Of a stretch of 64,000 nucleotides of DNA, positions 11,621 to 22,640 are shown piece after piece. Every line of letters begins with the position of its first letter. Positions within the stretch are counted from its first letter, which is position 1. The translations under genes and the position numbers were made by a program. The notes beneath the pieces are model-generated. The model had not been told where the DNA came from. It saw only the letters and a program-made list of their open reading frames with translations, and made no database searches. Origin of the DNA: Callorhinus ursinus (lineage: Eukaryota; Chordata; Mammalia; Carnivora; Otariidae); NCBI RefSeq assembly GCF_003265705.1, contig NW_020313057.1, positions 8,214,471 to 8,278,470 of the forward strand, read 5' to 3'.

Positions 11621-13009
11621 GAACATGAGAGACGATGGTAAAGGAGACCGAGCTGTAGTATGAATGAAGCATGTGATCCAGTACCTTGCATATGGTAGAT
11701 GCTGCAAATAGTTGCATAATGAGCAGATGCAAACAGTGTTTGAAAATTCCAATGTGTTGGCCTTGATGAGGCTGACACACATTAACCTCACTCTTCTCAT
11801 TCTGACCTTCGAAAGGACTTACTATATCTGCCACATTATATAGCATCTTTTATTAGAGCATCTCATTCTTTAAATATTTAATGGCAATGTTATATGACCA
11901 GTATGCTTTTATGTTCCTTAACTGTAGTGGTTGTCTTACACATCTTTTTATTTTCTTAAATGAGTAGCATAGCGTTAGAATTCATAAACAATTTAGTCGA
12001 CATTACACAAATACCTGTGGACTGATGGAACTCTTGGTTCTAGATGTAATAGATTCTTAATTCCTGAATCCTTAATTTTTGAGTTGTTCCCAGAAAGCAT
12101 CTTCCTGCTAACCCGAAAGAGTTAACTGCCCTCTGTGAAGAAACACTAAGCTACCAGTAGAATTTTACTCACCTTGACTCACCACTGAGTCAGGCAATCA
12201 ATCTTACTTGATTCCTGTTTCAGATTCTCATCACAGATAGTTCTCTTTCTCTCTCTCGCCCTCACCCTCCTTCCTTTCCTCCATCCCGCCTTATATCGTT
12301 TAAATTTTGCTTGTCTTTCTCCCTGTTTTTTAACAGAATGGAAAAAATCTCCAGAGTTGATCAGGCCAGGTTTTATAAAAGCAACAGCTTTTAATCCTGA
12401 ATTCCAGAAAGAATTTGATTCAGCTGTCAATTGCAAAGGAGGAAAGGAGTGTTTCAGGGGGAAAATATAAAGACAGATATCACAGCTTTGCAACAATTCA
12501 GTTATATCAGCCAGACAGTAGGAAAAGGAGAAGTAGAAAAATGTCCTACAAAGACACCAAATTTATCAAGGAAGTAAACAGTGCAGTTTGAGAAAGTATA
12601 CCTCCCTTTCTTTTCTTATTCTCATCTCTCAAGCTCTCCCCTAATTCATGAGGTCCATAATTTGGTTTTCTATTTCCAAAACATCACACAGACATCAAAA
12701 CTTTTAGGAATGTTAAAAAGCACATAAATGACCCAAGGGAGTTAAATGGAAGGTAGAGAACAAATTTCTAATAATTGCACTCTCAAGTTCTCCATTTCCA
12801 CAGGTAAGAGTGGGAAGAAATATAAGTAATTAAACCTTCTCTACATGGAGATACTATTCAGGAAAAAAAAAAAAAGGAAATGATAACCACTCAGGTAAGG
12901 TTGGATATATAATATGTATCAGCATTTGGAAGTGAAGTTGAATTGTTTGACTCTGCAAACAGCAACAAAACATTCACCTGAATTTAGTAATGATGGTAAT
13001 AGTGAAGTA
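11621..13009. other. Unassigned DNA
   Basis: No gene recognised. A weak L2/MIR tail-like phrase occurs at 11680-11740 (CAGTACCTTGCATATGGTAG). A pyrimidine-rich stretch with CTCTCTCTCG lies near 12245. The open frames here are short and lack domains. Confidence 0.4.
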
Positions 13010-13185
13010 GTACTTCATCCTCACCATGACAGTGTGGGGTAGGTGCCATATTTCTCCCATTTTACAAATGAGAAATCTAAGGCACAGAGAGAAAATGACT
13101 TGCCCAAGGTACCAACTAGTAAGTGGGAGAAAAGAAACTGGTATCCCAGCAGTCTGATTCTGAATCTGCAAGCTTCACGCATGCA
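13010..13185 (-). mobile_element. MIR, antisense
   Basis: The plus strand has CTCCCATTTTACAAATGAG, AAATCTAAGGCACAGAGAG, ATGACTTGCCCAAGGTACC, ACTAGTAAGTGGGAGAAAAG, then CCCAGCAGTCTGATTCTGAA, the canonical reverse complement of MIR. It is one of the better-preserved MIR copies in the window. Confidence 0.85.
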
Positions 13186-13717
13186 TCTTCTGAAAGGCAC
13201 ATCCCAACTACATGAGTAATAACCACTCATCATATGATAATTATTACTTATGGAATGTGTCAGGGGTGTTGTCCTTTTTTCTTATTTTATGACAGTTTTA
13301 TTCTAAGTTAGATTTTAACAAGTCTGTTTTCATCAACTTCAATCAAAAAGAAGATGCCAGAAGCCCATTTAACTTAAACCTTCACTCTTTGCCTCTAGTT
13401 GTCCTGTCAATTCATCATGCGGGAATCACTGAGGTGTTCTAGATAGCCATTCTTCCTTCAAGGGCTGGCAATGAAGTGAATGAGGAAAGCAATGAGGGGA
13501 ATTTTCCAGAAAAAGTAGGGCCTTTGACAGGCTTTGCCACTGTGTAAGTTTTATTTCAGAGATAAAACAGTAAAGTCCTATGCACAAAGGAAATTTGAGT
13601 AATAGCCAGATGCCAAACCTTCGCTGAGTTTTTGAAGAATAAATACAACTCTCTAACATATCGCCTGAAGCTAATCGATTTTGGAAGTCAGCATTGTATC
13701 CTAGAAATAGGAATTCA
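13186..13717. other. Unassigned DNA
   Basis: No gene or named repeat recognised in this stretch. Confidence 0.4.
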
Positions 13718-14080
13718 GTATGTCACATGTATTTATTCAGTCATATAATCAATATGGCACCTACTTTTGCATGATGCTAAAACTCTAATTACAAAGAAGT
13801 CTGAGACCTGCCTAGACAGGCTCATGGGTTTGTTGGGGGTGGAGATGGAGGAATTAGGAAGGAGGAAGACACAGGAAAGTAAACAGTTACTGTACAATGA
13901 TTTATGAGTGAAAAGGGGGAGGTTCCAAGATACTGTTGAATTAGAGGAGGAAGTTCTTAATTATGCCAAGAGCCAGGAAGGGCAGAGGTAGCTGGGAAGA
14001 TTTTACAGTGGGGTCAGTTCTATGTAAAGATTTGAAAATGAGTAGGAGTTCACCAAGAATAAGGGTGGGGAGATGGAGGT
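13718..14080 (-). mobile_element. L2 3' portion, antisense
   Basis: The plus strand begins ATGTATTTATTCAGTCATAT, passes through a run resembling 'caaagaagtctgagacctgcc', then GAGGAGGAAGTTCTTAATTA and GCCAAGAGCCAGGAAGG. This is the order of an L2 3' end read in reverse. It overlaps in consensus coordinates with the neighbouring longer L2 at 14750, so the two are separate insertions. Confidence 0.7.
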
Positions 14081-14749
14081 TGGCTTCTAGTTACTCAACA
14101 AATTAACTCAAAATTCCATTCATACTGTATATGTAAGTTAATATTCTTGGAATGCTTATTTTTGAATAATATTTGTTGAATACTATCAGTAATATCAGTT
14201 GAGTAAATATTTATTGACAATTTATTCTTTCTGCCTGGGTTATGCCACCTTTCAGTGATGTCAGTTGGCTCTCAATCTGCTGTTGACTCTCTCCTAACAA
14301 TCAGACCAACCACCTTCAGGAAAAAAAATATTGTAAATACTTGTAGATTATTAGGGTGTACAGCCAGTGAAACTCCTACCTCCGTAAGAGTAGGTTATGT
14401 GCCTCATACATTATTTGTTAATGGTTATGTAATAATCTTATCTATCATATACAAAATAATGAAGAGCTTATCAAGTCCAATCTATCCAGCGTGGCCCCAT
14501 TAGCTCTCTGTTTCTTACCACAAGAATGAGAGGTAGACCAGGAGTGCAACCACAACTGGATGGCAGGAAATTTTAAATCTCAAGAGAGTACAAGTACAAA
14601 CCATACTTTATACACAAGTATCACACACTTTATTCAGCTTTACCCTCTTTTACCTCTCTAATGAGGGGGTGTGAGTGGGTAAAAAGTCAGCTGGTAAAAT
14701 AAAAAAAAACAAACAATAAAATTGTGTAGTATGTTCGAAAACGACAAGT
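14081..14749. other. Unassigned DNA between two L2 copies
   Basis: No gene recognised. AATATTTATTGACAATTTATT at about 14205 resembles a further L2 tail. The rest, including a short open frame at 14255-14503, has no identifiable content. Confidence 0.4.
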
Positions 14750-15350
14750 TTCTCTAGAAGAAAATATAGAGGAATAATAGTGAATAGGGGTGCCAGATTA
14801 GAAAAAGGGAATACAGTCCTTAAATACGATTGTCAGGGTTAGTCTTGTTAAGACTTGAAGGAGGTCAGAGGGTGTTAGCTCATGGGATATCTGGGATGAG
14901 AGTGGTCTGAGCAGAGGGCAGAATTTGTATAAAGACATTAAGATGGAAGTAGACCTGGTCACTTAACAAATAGGAAGGATGGGATTGTGGCTGGCCAGAA
15001 TAAAACAGGAAAAGAAAAGCAGCAGATAAAGTCAAGGATATAATGGGGGGGAAGGGTGGCAAACACAGAGTCTTCTGGACACTGAAAAGTCTTTTATTCT
15101 GAATGATATGAGCAGCCTGTGCAAGGGTTTGAAATGTGATGACATGATCTGACTTAAGTTTTAATAACCTCTCTCAGGCCATTGTTTTGAGAATAAGTAT
15201 AGATTTTAGAAGATACAAAGCAGAAGCAAGGCAACCAATTCATAATCTGTTTTAGTTTGCAGATGAGAGCTGATATTTGTTGGGTGACAGCAGAGGAAGT
15301 TGCAAGAAATGTTTAGATTCTGGATTAATTTGGAAGGTAGAGCCAACAGG
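14750..15350 (-). mobile_element. L2, antisense, distal part
   Basis: The plus strand shows, in L2 reverse-complement order: GACTTGAAGGAGGTCAGAGG, ATGGGATATCTGGGATGAG, GGTCTGAGCAGAGGGCAGAA, AATGTGATGACATGATCTGA, CTTAAGTTTTAATAACCTC and TTCTGGATTAATTTGGAAGG. The alignment is collinear over about 600 bp. It probably belongs to the same insertion as 15590-16060. Confidence 0.85.
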
Positions 15351-15589
15351 TGTGTGAACATTCAGGTACTCTGTCACTCTGTGTTTGTGGGCAGAGAAGC
15401 TCCAGGAGCTCCAGAACAGTGTTAGTGAACCCTCACAAGCAAAGCAGAAAGAAGCATTTCAAAGGGATCTGAAGGAATCTGGTAGAGCACCAACAATATC
15501 TACAACAAATCCAATATCCAGTAGTAGTTGGCTCTACAAGGCGGAGTTTAGGAAAGAGGTGTGGTCTTGAAACAGAACTTGAGCATCTT
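15351..15589. other. Spacer within the L2 copy, unassigned
   Basis: This 240-bp piece lies between two collinear L2 parts and does not resemble the L2 phrases I can recall. It contains an open frame on the plus strand (15385-15570, 61 codons) with no recognisable domain. It may be a diverged L2 segment or a later insertion. Confidence 0.4.
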
Positions 15590-16060
15590 TACAAATAGTT
15601 GGAATAAAACATGAGCCTGGAGGGGTCCCTCAAGGAAATGAGTGTCAACAGAAAAATAGAAGGGGAGCCAAGATTAGTCCTGAAGCCTACCAACATTAAA
15701 AGCTCAGGAAGGAGAGGGGATAGGAGCAAATTAGACTGAAATAGAATTGCCAGTGAAGTGGAAGGAAAACTAGAAAATTGTAGCATTGTGTAAGCCAAGA
15801 AAAAAAAAAAGTTCATTGAGGAAGATGGAATGATCATTTGGGTAGAGTGCTATTGAATTGATAAGGAAGATGGGAGCTGAGAGATGACACTGGATTTGGA
15901 ACCATGGCAGTGACTGGTGACCTTCACTTGAACAGTTCTGTGGAAAGGTGTGGGGGAAGGCCAACTTTAAGAGACAATACCAGGAGAAGAATTGCAGACC
16001 ATCAGTATAAATCACATCTCTAGGGGGGGTTTGCTGCAACAGGAGGCAAAGAAATAAGGT
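15590..16060 (-). mobile_element. L2, antisense, ORF2-proximal part
   Basis: Collinear with the interior of L2 read in reverse: CCTCAAGGAAATGAGTGTCA, AGATTAGTCCTGAAGCCTAC, CAACATTAAAAGCTCAGGAA, AGTTCATTGAGGAAGATGGA, GAGATGACACTGGATTTGGA, ACCATGGCAGTGACTGGTGA and CCTTCACTTGAACAGTTCTG. This interior part is less often kept than the L2 tail. Any coding content is broken by stops. Confidence 0.85.
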
Positions 16061-16319
16061 AGTCCTTTAATACTCATAAATTATTCTGCTGATTAAAATA
16101 TTTTTAAGGTTTAAGTAAGTGAGAGGCAACCTTCTGTATTTTTTCCTCTATCAAATACATTTGCTTGCCATTCAATAGCAAATTTCATGTGGTTTGTAAT
16201 GTGCAGAATGTCTGTACTAGGCATAGACAGAGACCTGAATATAATAATAATTAAAGAAGCAATTTTGTAACTATAGGATCTTATAGTTTCATTGGAGAGA
16301 TCAAATATACCATCCTGAA

Positions 16320-16400
16320 ATAATATGAAATAATAATAATATTTAACAATCATCGAACACCTAAACATTGTGAAAGCACTCCAAATCCATTATCTATATC
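16320..16400 (-). mobile_element. MIR 3' part, antisense, cut by MER5-type element
   Basis: AATAATAATATTTAACAATC, GAACACCTAAACATTGTGAA and CCAAATCCATTATCTATATC follow a reverse-complement MIR, then stop exactly where the hAT-type element begins. Confidence 0.6.
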
Positions 16401-16575
16401 AGGCTTTCTCAACCTCATCACTATTGATGTTTTGAGGTCGATAATTCTTTGTTTGGGGTGGGGCTGCCCTGTGCATTGTGAGATGTGTAGGAGTTCCCAT
16501 GTTTTCTGCCCACTAGATGCCAATAGCCATCTCCCTTCCTCCAGTTGTGGCAAATAAAAATATCTGGAAACAATA
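16401..16575 (-). mobile_element. MER5-type non-autonomous hAT-Charlie transposon
   Basis: The phrases CAGGCTTTCTCAACCTCATC, ACTATTGATGTTTTGAGGTC, GATAATTCTTTGTTTGGGG, GCCCTGTGCATTGTGAGATG, CCACTAGATGCCAATAGCC and CCAGTTGTGGCAAATAAAAA match the MER5A consensus in reverse. MER5A is a roughly 190-bp internally deleted hAT element with no transposase. The far terminal inverted repeat is missing or decayed. Confidence 0.85.
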
Positions 16576-18984
16576 CAACACAATGAATGTACCTTTTCAA
16601 TAAACTGCTAACTGTTGTGTAGAACCTATTACAACGGGGGACTCAGAAGATGTGAAGACCAGGGCAATCTAGAATAAAACCGAGAATGAAGTTTTTTACC
16701 TTAGAGAAGTAGGGGTCACAGTGAATAAAACTATGGTCATTCAAAGAATATCTGTAAAATTAGCTGGATTAAGGATATGTTCATTACAGTGACTATAATC
16801 ACATTGATTCTGACCCATACACAGTAGAACTGATTATGGTTACAAAATCATGAAGATAGTCCCAGTGATCAGATTAGCAGTCATGCAACCAGTTCTTTTG
16901 AGTTAGCTGCCTTGATGTTGCCATGCTTGCTTGCTTGCTTTTTTTTTTTTTTTTTTGTACTTCAGTGGTGTGTCCCAAGGTACTCTGCATCTTGACTTGC
17001 TGCGGAAGATCTCCTAAAAGCAACCTCAGTGTTATCAATTTAACTACGCTCTAGGGAGCATGACTATTAAAGTTATTATCTATACAAGGAAGAGGAAAAT
17101 GGCATATTGAGACCATTATCTGATTCGAAGAATCCACTACCATCATGGCATAGCTTACACTAACCAAATGGCACCTGTAAATCAGCCTGAGTGGTCAAGC
17201 TAATATTCTCCATTGCCTACCTTGCTTGGTCATACTTCTTTTTTGTAGGTTATTCCTGTTCTTCTTCATCTTCCTCTCAAGTTTATGTTTCTCTCTGCCC
17301 AAACTTGATTCTTCCACTTAAGGATAGTAGAGGAACTAGATGAAAATTGGCCAGTCAGCACTGAAACATCGAAATTGCTCTGGGGAGGAAAGATGTAGAA
17401 TAAGTAACGTGGGAACTTATATTTCCCAGGTCTTCATAGATGATACCGGAAAGTGAGTTTGCCGAATTTTGTGACATGTACAATCCAAAACATGATGCAG
17501 ATGATGATAATATTAGCAATGTCCAGAATAACTTGCTACATAGATTAAATTGGAGACCTATGTAGTTCCAGAAGCTTAGGAAAATCCCTCAGGCCCCCCA
17601 AATAAATGTCCCATCTGCTTACTGATGCCTGAAATTACATAGTAAGAGTTTCATTTCTTAGCCCCAAGCATTTGATTCCTGTTAAAATGCAAATTTCCTG
17701 GGTATGGCAATACTCTAAGTTGCTGCTATATCCCAGGGGGGGAAAATGATTTTCAGAGACTTTCTTTAAAACGTATTTGGACAAGGAGAAGAGTATGAGG
17801 CCACTGGACCCTGGAAACAGGTGGAACAGTAAAACTTAATAGCTAGGGGCTGGGGAGGGGTTAGAAAAGGGAATACAAAGAGGAGAAGAATGCAAAATGC
17901 AAGAGGGAGCACATGAAAAGACCTTACTATCTTTTCTGGATCTGAGAATTGATATTGCTACATGAGAATGAGCTTACTTTACTATTTTATATCCTCTGAT
18001 TCCAGGTGGTGCAGAATTCAATGTACGTAGCACACGTGGAGCTAGGGTAAGGGTAGATATTCTTGTAACCTTATAAGGATGATTAATTGTGATATCTCTT
18101 TAACAGTGTGGGTTGTGGGTTGTGAAATTGTGAAATTACCCTAACCCAATCACCCCCTCCCCCTGTTTTTGATTTACAGTCTTTCTCTTTTAAACAGAGC
18201 GATGCAGACCTAGAAATTTCTTGGAAAATATTATAAATTTCTCATCAGCCGTATTATACACAGAAGTGTCCCAGGTGTCCCTTAACCACCCTCTGAAATA
18301 GCATCACTACTTCACTCCAGGTGGAGCTGATCATTCACGTGATATCACTACACTGTTGAAGAATGCTCTTATGTAACCTGTATACTTTGGCATCCTTCAA
18401 GTTTATTAAAAAATGCTTTCTTTTGAGAGAAATTTCGTCTTGTTTAGGTTGAAATCAATGATAAAACATCTATAAGACTCTGAATAGGAATTAGCATGTT
18501 TTTTAAAGAAAATTATGTTTGCATTCTTGGTTTAAAATTTGGTCCTTCCCAAAACTCTCTGACAAAACAAGAAACCCCTTTATGTATAACTGAATTAAAG
18601 GAAATGCTTTTTAAGTGAGAAAAAAAATATTTCCAGCATCATCTATTTTTTCAATTTGTATTCGCATAGTTCGGATTTGCTTAAATATACAAATCTCAGT
18701 ATGCTTTATCTATTTAGATACAGTTCAGGAAAGTCATGAGAATTGAGAAAAGAATAGCAAAAATGTCTACTTCTTATTCCATATTACAGCTAAATTCTCA
18801 CCTAATTGTCTCTAATTAAAAAAAAAAAATTATGAGAGTTTACTTGCATCTCTTTTACGTGGAGAGAAGTGACCAATTCAGGTAGGAGTTGATATCCTCT
18901 CTTGTCAATTTTACAACTTAAGTTGATATTGTATCTCAAAGCATCTGAATTCTGAAGATTTGGAGAGCCTCCAGTTATTCCCTT
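16576..18984. other. Unassigned DNA with a (CTTG)n-T run
   Basis: No gene recognised over 2.4 kb. A (GCTT)n tract followed by T18 lies at 16926-16956. A phrase at 17680-17700 (GTTAAAATGCAAATTTCCTG) faintly resembles hAT MER5/MER20 elements. GTGGGTTGTGGGTTGTGAAA at about 18109 is a short local tandem duplication. Confidence 0.4.
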
Positions 18985-19125
18985 TATTTAAAGGGGGAGA
19001 TGAAAATTGAGCCAAGGAGGTTGAGTGATGTACCAAAAGACTTGCACTAACGCAAATCCTTGATGTGCTTTCCTGATTCCCTACACAGTGAGCGTTTCAT
19101 CACAGCACTCTGCCCTATTGAAAAT
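18985..19125 (-). mobile_element. MIR-like fragment, antisense
   Basis: AAAGGGGGAGATGAAAATTG, CCAAGGAGGTTGAGTGATG and TTTCCTGATTCCCTACACAG follow a decayed reverse-complement MIR. Tentative. Confidence 0.4.
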
Positions 19126-19261
19126 GGTAAATATACTTAAGATTTTAGGTTTTGTTGAGTTTCAAAACATCCACATACTTAAACTTTTATGAAACTCAGA
19201 GAGAAACTGGTGAAAATTCTTGGGTAGAACAATGCAGAACAAAGAATGGAATTTCCAATTT

Positions 19262-19390
19262 GTATTAATTGCTCAGGAAATGAAGGTCCAAAGAGGTCAA
19301 GTAGCCAAATTTCATACAACTAGTCAATAGTAAAGTTGAAAGTAGCACCATAAACTTCTGTTTAATCAACTCAACAGTGTGGCCTCTTTA
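19262..19390 (-). mobile_element. MIR fragment, antisense
   Basis: CAGGAAATGAAGGTCCAAAG, AGGTCAAGTAGCCAAATTTC, ACAACTAGTCAATAGTAAAG and GCACCATAAACTTCTGTTTA match the order of reverse-complement MIR. Confidence 0.65.
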
Positions 19391-20299
19391 CATGCAAAAT
19401 AGGCGGAGAACAATGTGTTGCTACAGAGAGGGAGGATTGGTGAAGTACCAGGTTCTGACCATAGGAAACTGTGACTGGAGTTCATGTCTTATGAAATGGG
19501 TGGCCATGATTAAAAATGTTCCCTAAAGGAGTGAAAGAGTGTTGTTCAGACTTCAAATGCCAGAGATGTAAATACAGTTGTTAATTGTGAACAAATAGTA
19601 AATCCCAAAACATGTGTGAAGAGGTGAAAAAAAGTGGAAAAGCACTCAACATGCCTTGGGCATAATATAAACAGAATTTCATGCAAATACCAAAAATCTT
19701 CAGACTATTAATGTGCATTCCTAAGCAATTCACTCTCTTGCAGTATACAGAAATGCAAAATCAACACTTTTGTGAACTGTAGTTCTCTTATAAGGCATAT
19801 AATCCCTTATCTTTTAAATATTGGAGTATCTTTTTCCCAAGTAAACAGAAATTCTTTCATGAATAAATAATCAGGTCACAATCATCTTTATATGCCCTAG
19901 CCCTCTCCTATATGTAACAGAATACCTACATACAATAGACTCTTTAAAAAATACTTGTTAAAGAAATAAGGAAATGATCATATGGCCAAGAGTAATTTAA
20001 CACAGATAATTACCTGAAAAAAATGAAAATTTCTGCAAAGGAAGAAGACTGATGAGAGGAGAAAAGAAGACAAACAGAGAAAGAAAAAAGGTTATTTGTG
20101 CATAAAATATTTCACAAGTTTAATCAGCACAAATGTATACTAAAAGAAGTTACCCACCTTGGGCATTTCTCAATAAATATGCATCAGGTGTCTACTTTGT
20201 GAGAGAGAGAGATGTCACATGATGTCTTTCGTGAAGGCTCAGTGAATGAGTTGGGATGATAGGAACAGTAATAAGATGGTTTGATAAAACACAAACACA
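19391..20299. other. Unassigned AT-rich DNA
   Basis: No gene or named repeat recognised. A purine-rich patch sits at 20036-20090. Confidence 0.4.
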
Positions 20300-20490
20300 G
20301 AAATCAGAACAATCTGGATTAAAATCTTGCCTTTTCTGTTTACTATCTACATAACCTTAAGCTACTTATTTAAAGCTTCTAAGAATCACTTTAACATCTA
20401 AAGACTGAGGATAGTACTTAAGTATAAGATTGCTGTGGGGCCTAAACAGAACAATGCACATGAAGCAGCTAGAAAAATGCCTTCATGTAC
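20300..20490 (+). mobile_element. MIR, sense
   Basis: CAATCTGGATTAAAATCTTG, CCTTTTCTGTTTACTATCTA, ATAACCTTAAGCTACTTATT, TAAGAATCACTTTAACATC and ATGCACATGAAGCAGCTAG follow MIR in forward order (tRNA-derived part through to the L2-like tail). Confidence 0.65.
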
Positions 20491-20549
20491 TGTTCTCCTC
20501 TCTTCATTTCCTCATCTGGCATTATGCGGACAAGGGTAAGTAAGTAGCA

Positions 20550-20844
20550 GCAGCAACAACATGAAACAATCCTATTAAAAATGTGCAAAGGACCCGAATT
20601 GACATCTTTCTGAAGAAGACATGCAAATGGCCAACAGACACATGAACAGATGCTCAACATCACTCAACATCATGGAAATGCAAATTAAATCCCCAGTGAG
20701 ATGTCACCTCACACCTGTTAGGATAGCTTTTTAAAACAGACAGCAGAAGAGTTTGCCAGTGAGGATGTGGAGAAAAGTGAACTCCTGTGCACTGTCGGTG
20801 GGAATGTAGATAGGAACAGCTACTATGGAAAACAGTATGGAGGT
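20550..20844 (+). mobile_element. L1MA-like 3' end, part 1
   Basis: The plus strand reads AATGTGCAAAGGACCCGAAT, ATGCAAATGGCCAACAGACA, GCTCAACATCACTCAACATC, GTGAGATGTCACCTCACACC, AGGATGTGGAGAAAAGTG and TGCACTGTCGGTGGGAATG, all in L1 order. This is the ORF2 3' end/3' UTR of an old L1. It breaks at 20844, where a solo LTR is inserted, and resumes at 21296. Confidence 0.93.
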
Positions 20845-21295
20845 TGTAGGGGCCAAGGGCAGACAGCCCCAAGTAGGGTTACTTTGGTATGGATATCATT
20901 TTGAGTTAAAAGCAATCAAAACCCAACAGCTTCAGGAAAATCTCTTTATCTCCCCATCACCTGCCTAATGGTACCAGGAAGAGAGCTATTAACAGAGATT
21001 CCTCTTTACCTACAAAACTTATTTACATAATAAGGCAACCTTTGTTTTCCAAACATCTTTCACCTTCTTGCTAATGGTCTTTCTCCCCTTTGTATTTTCA
21101 GGCCCCTTCCTCTCTCCTTGGATTTATATAAGCATCATGCCCTATAACTGTCTTTGGGATTTCTGTGTCTATGTGGATTCCCCTTACATATGCTATTAAA
21201 TTTGCTTTTCTCTTGTTGATCTGTCTCGTGTCAATTTGATCCTTCAAGTCCTTAGAAGGACCTTGAAGTGCAGAGAAAATTCTTCCTCCTCAAGA
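20845..21295 (+). mobile_element. Solo LTR, class I (gamma-like) endogenous retrovirus
   Basis: A 450-bp block interrupts a continuous L1 and has the anatomy of an LTR: start TGTAGGGGCC, TATA-like TTTATATAAG at about 21123, polyadenylation signal ATTAAA at 21195-21200, and a TTGTTGATCTGTCTCGTGTC-type U5. The left flank is AGGT (20841-20844) and the right is AGAT (21296-21299), a 4-bp duplication with one change. The 3' edge does not end in a clean CA, so it is uncertain by a few bases. No internal retroviral genes are present. The family was not identified. Confidence 0.75.
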
Positions 21296-21460
21296 AGATT
21301 CTTCAAAAAATTAAACATGGAATCCCACTTTAGATACCTACCCAAAGGAATTGAAATCAGTTGCTTGAAGAGATATCTGCACTTTCATGTTTATTGCAGC
21401 ATTAATATGGAAACAACCTAAGTATCTATCTGTCAACAGATGAATGAATAAAGAAAATGT
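21296..21460 (+). mobile_element. L1MA-like 3' end, part 2
   Basis: The L1 resumes with TCTTCAAAAAATTAAACATG, then CTACCCAAAGGAATTGAAAT, AGAGATATCTGCACTTTCAT, GTTTATTGCAGCATTAATAT and CAACAGATGAATGAATAAAG, the L1 3' UTR in order. Confidence 0.93.
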
Positions 21461-21471
21461 GATAGATAGAT

Positions 21472-21518
<47 letters not shown>

Positions 21519-21528
21519 NNNNNNNNNN

Positions 21529-21580
<52 letters not shown>
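21461..21580. repeat. (GATA)n tetranucleotide microsatellite with internal assembly gap
   Basis: Continuous GATA units run on both sides of ten N bases at 21519-21528. The array replaces the short (TA)-rich run that normally follows AAGAAAATGTG in this L1 3' UTR, so it expanded from within the L1. The true length is unknown because of the gap. Any frame through it is artificial. Confidence 0.97.
21519..21528. other. Assembly gap (10 N)
   Basis: Ten N bases inside the GATA array. This is an unresolved length, not sequence. Confidence 1.
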
Positions 21581-21950
21581 TTATTCATCCATAAGAAACA
21601 AGGGCATCCTGCTATTTGCAATAATATGGATGAAACTGGAAGATAATTATGTTAAGTGAAAAAAGCCAGACAGAGAAAGACAAATATTGTATGGTGTCAC
21701 TTATATGTGCAATCTAAAAAAGTAAAATGTCAAACTCATAGAAACAGAAAACAGAACGGTGGTGGTGGTTGTCAGGAGCTCAGTGTGGGAGAAACAGACA
21801 GATGGTTGTCAAATGGTCCAAACTTTCAGTTATTGAATGATTGTGGTAATCATTTCATAATGTAGATGCATATCAAACTGTCATGTTATATACCTTAAAT
21901 CTAAACTATTTTATTTGTCGATTATACTTCAGTAAAGCTGAGGAAAAAAA
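21581..21950 (+). mobile_element. L1MA-like 3' end, part 3 (terminus)
   Basis: TTATTCATCCATAAGAAACA, GCAATAATATGGATGAAACT, AAAGCCAGACAGAGAAAGAC, then an internal deletion, then GATTGTGGTAATCATTTCAT and TGTCGATTATACTTCAGTAA before an A-rich end. These are the last few hundred bases of the same L1. Relative to the consensus I recall, about 250 bp are missing near 21830. Confidence 0.92.
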
Positions 21951-22329
21951 GAAAGGAGACACATGGCTACTGTGTGTCCCAAATAGAATAACTGACCCAG
22001 AAATGAAGGCTCTATCAAATGGGCTTAGATGTTCTGACTGTGCTTCCACCTCAGTTCTCTTGCTCACAGAAGATAGTTGGTAACTACAGTGAAAGTGAAT
22101 ATTCCCAGGACACCATAGTCCTTCTTTATGAGGTAGATTCTCACTGACCCAAAGGAGGTGATGCCAAGCACAGCCTGAAGTGTTACCAACCAGTGTGTTC
22201 TCACCAGACAGTTGGGACCTGCTTTTCAGCCCACTCCCACCCAGCTGCTGATAGCAGATCAGTGGGGTTTGGTAGAGATGGGCTAAATATTCATCAGTCC
22301 TGTTTGCTGTTTTTCTTAGGCATTTGCTA
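21951..22329. other. Unassigned DNA
   Basis: No gene or named repeat recognised in this stretch between the L1 end and the next repeat-like block. Confidence 0.4.
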
Positions 22330-22640
22330 GACTACCTTGCCCAGCCTCTCTTGAAGTTAAATGTGGCTACACAAATGAGTTCTGACCTACCTATTTTTAA
22401 CTAATGGAATATGAGCAGAAGTGGTTGGGGCCCTCTAGCCCCACAAAGGGTTTCTCAAATCTCCATGTTCTTTCTCCTTTGGCCAACTGATGCATATGGA
22501 TATGGTGACTTTGAAAACCGTGAAGAGGAGACTGGATCCTGAACTATTGAATAGAGAGCTCTCAAATAGTCTGGGCATGAACAAGAAATGGTAGCTAGCT
22601 GTGACCCTACACAGATTTAGGAGGGAAATACCTTCCTTGG
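22330..22640 (+). repeat. Ancient dispersed repeat, family not named
   Basis: The run TTGCCCAGCCTCTCTTGAAG, TTAAATGTGGCTACACAAAT, GAGTTCTGACC and ATGGAATATGAGCAGAAGTG is a pattern I recognise from an old mammal-wide repeat ('cttgcagctaggtgtggccatgtgac ... ggatgtgagcagaagtg') but cannot name safely. A relative on the opposite strand lies at 58767-59000. Confidence 0.5.

Noticed and set aside
21461..21580. CRISPR-like tandem array
   Set aside because: Units are contiguous GATA with no spacers. It is a eukaryotic microsatellite.
21433..21621. Leu-Ser-Ile-Tyr repeat frame
   Set aside because: Translation of the GATA microsatellite across the assembly gap.
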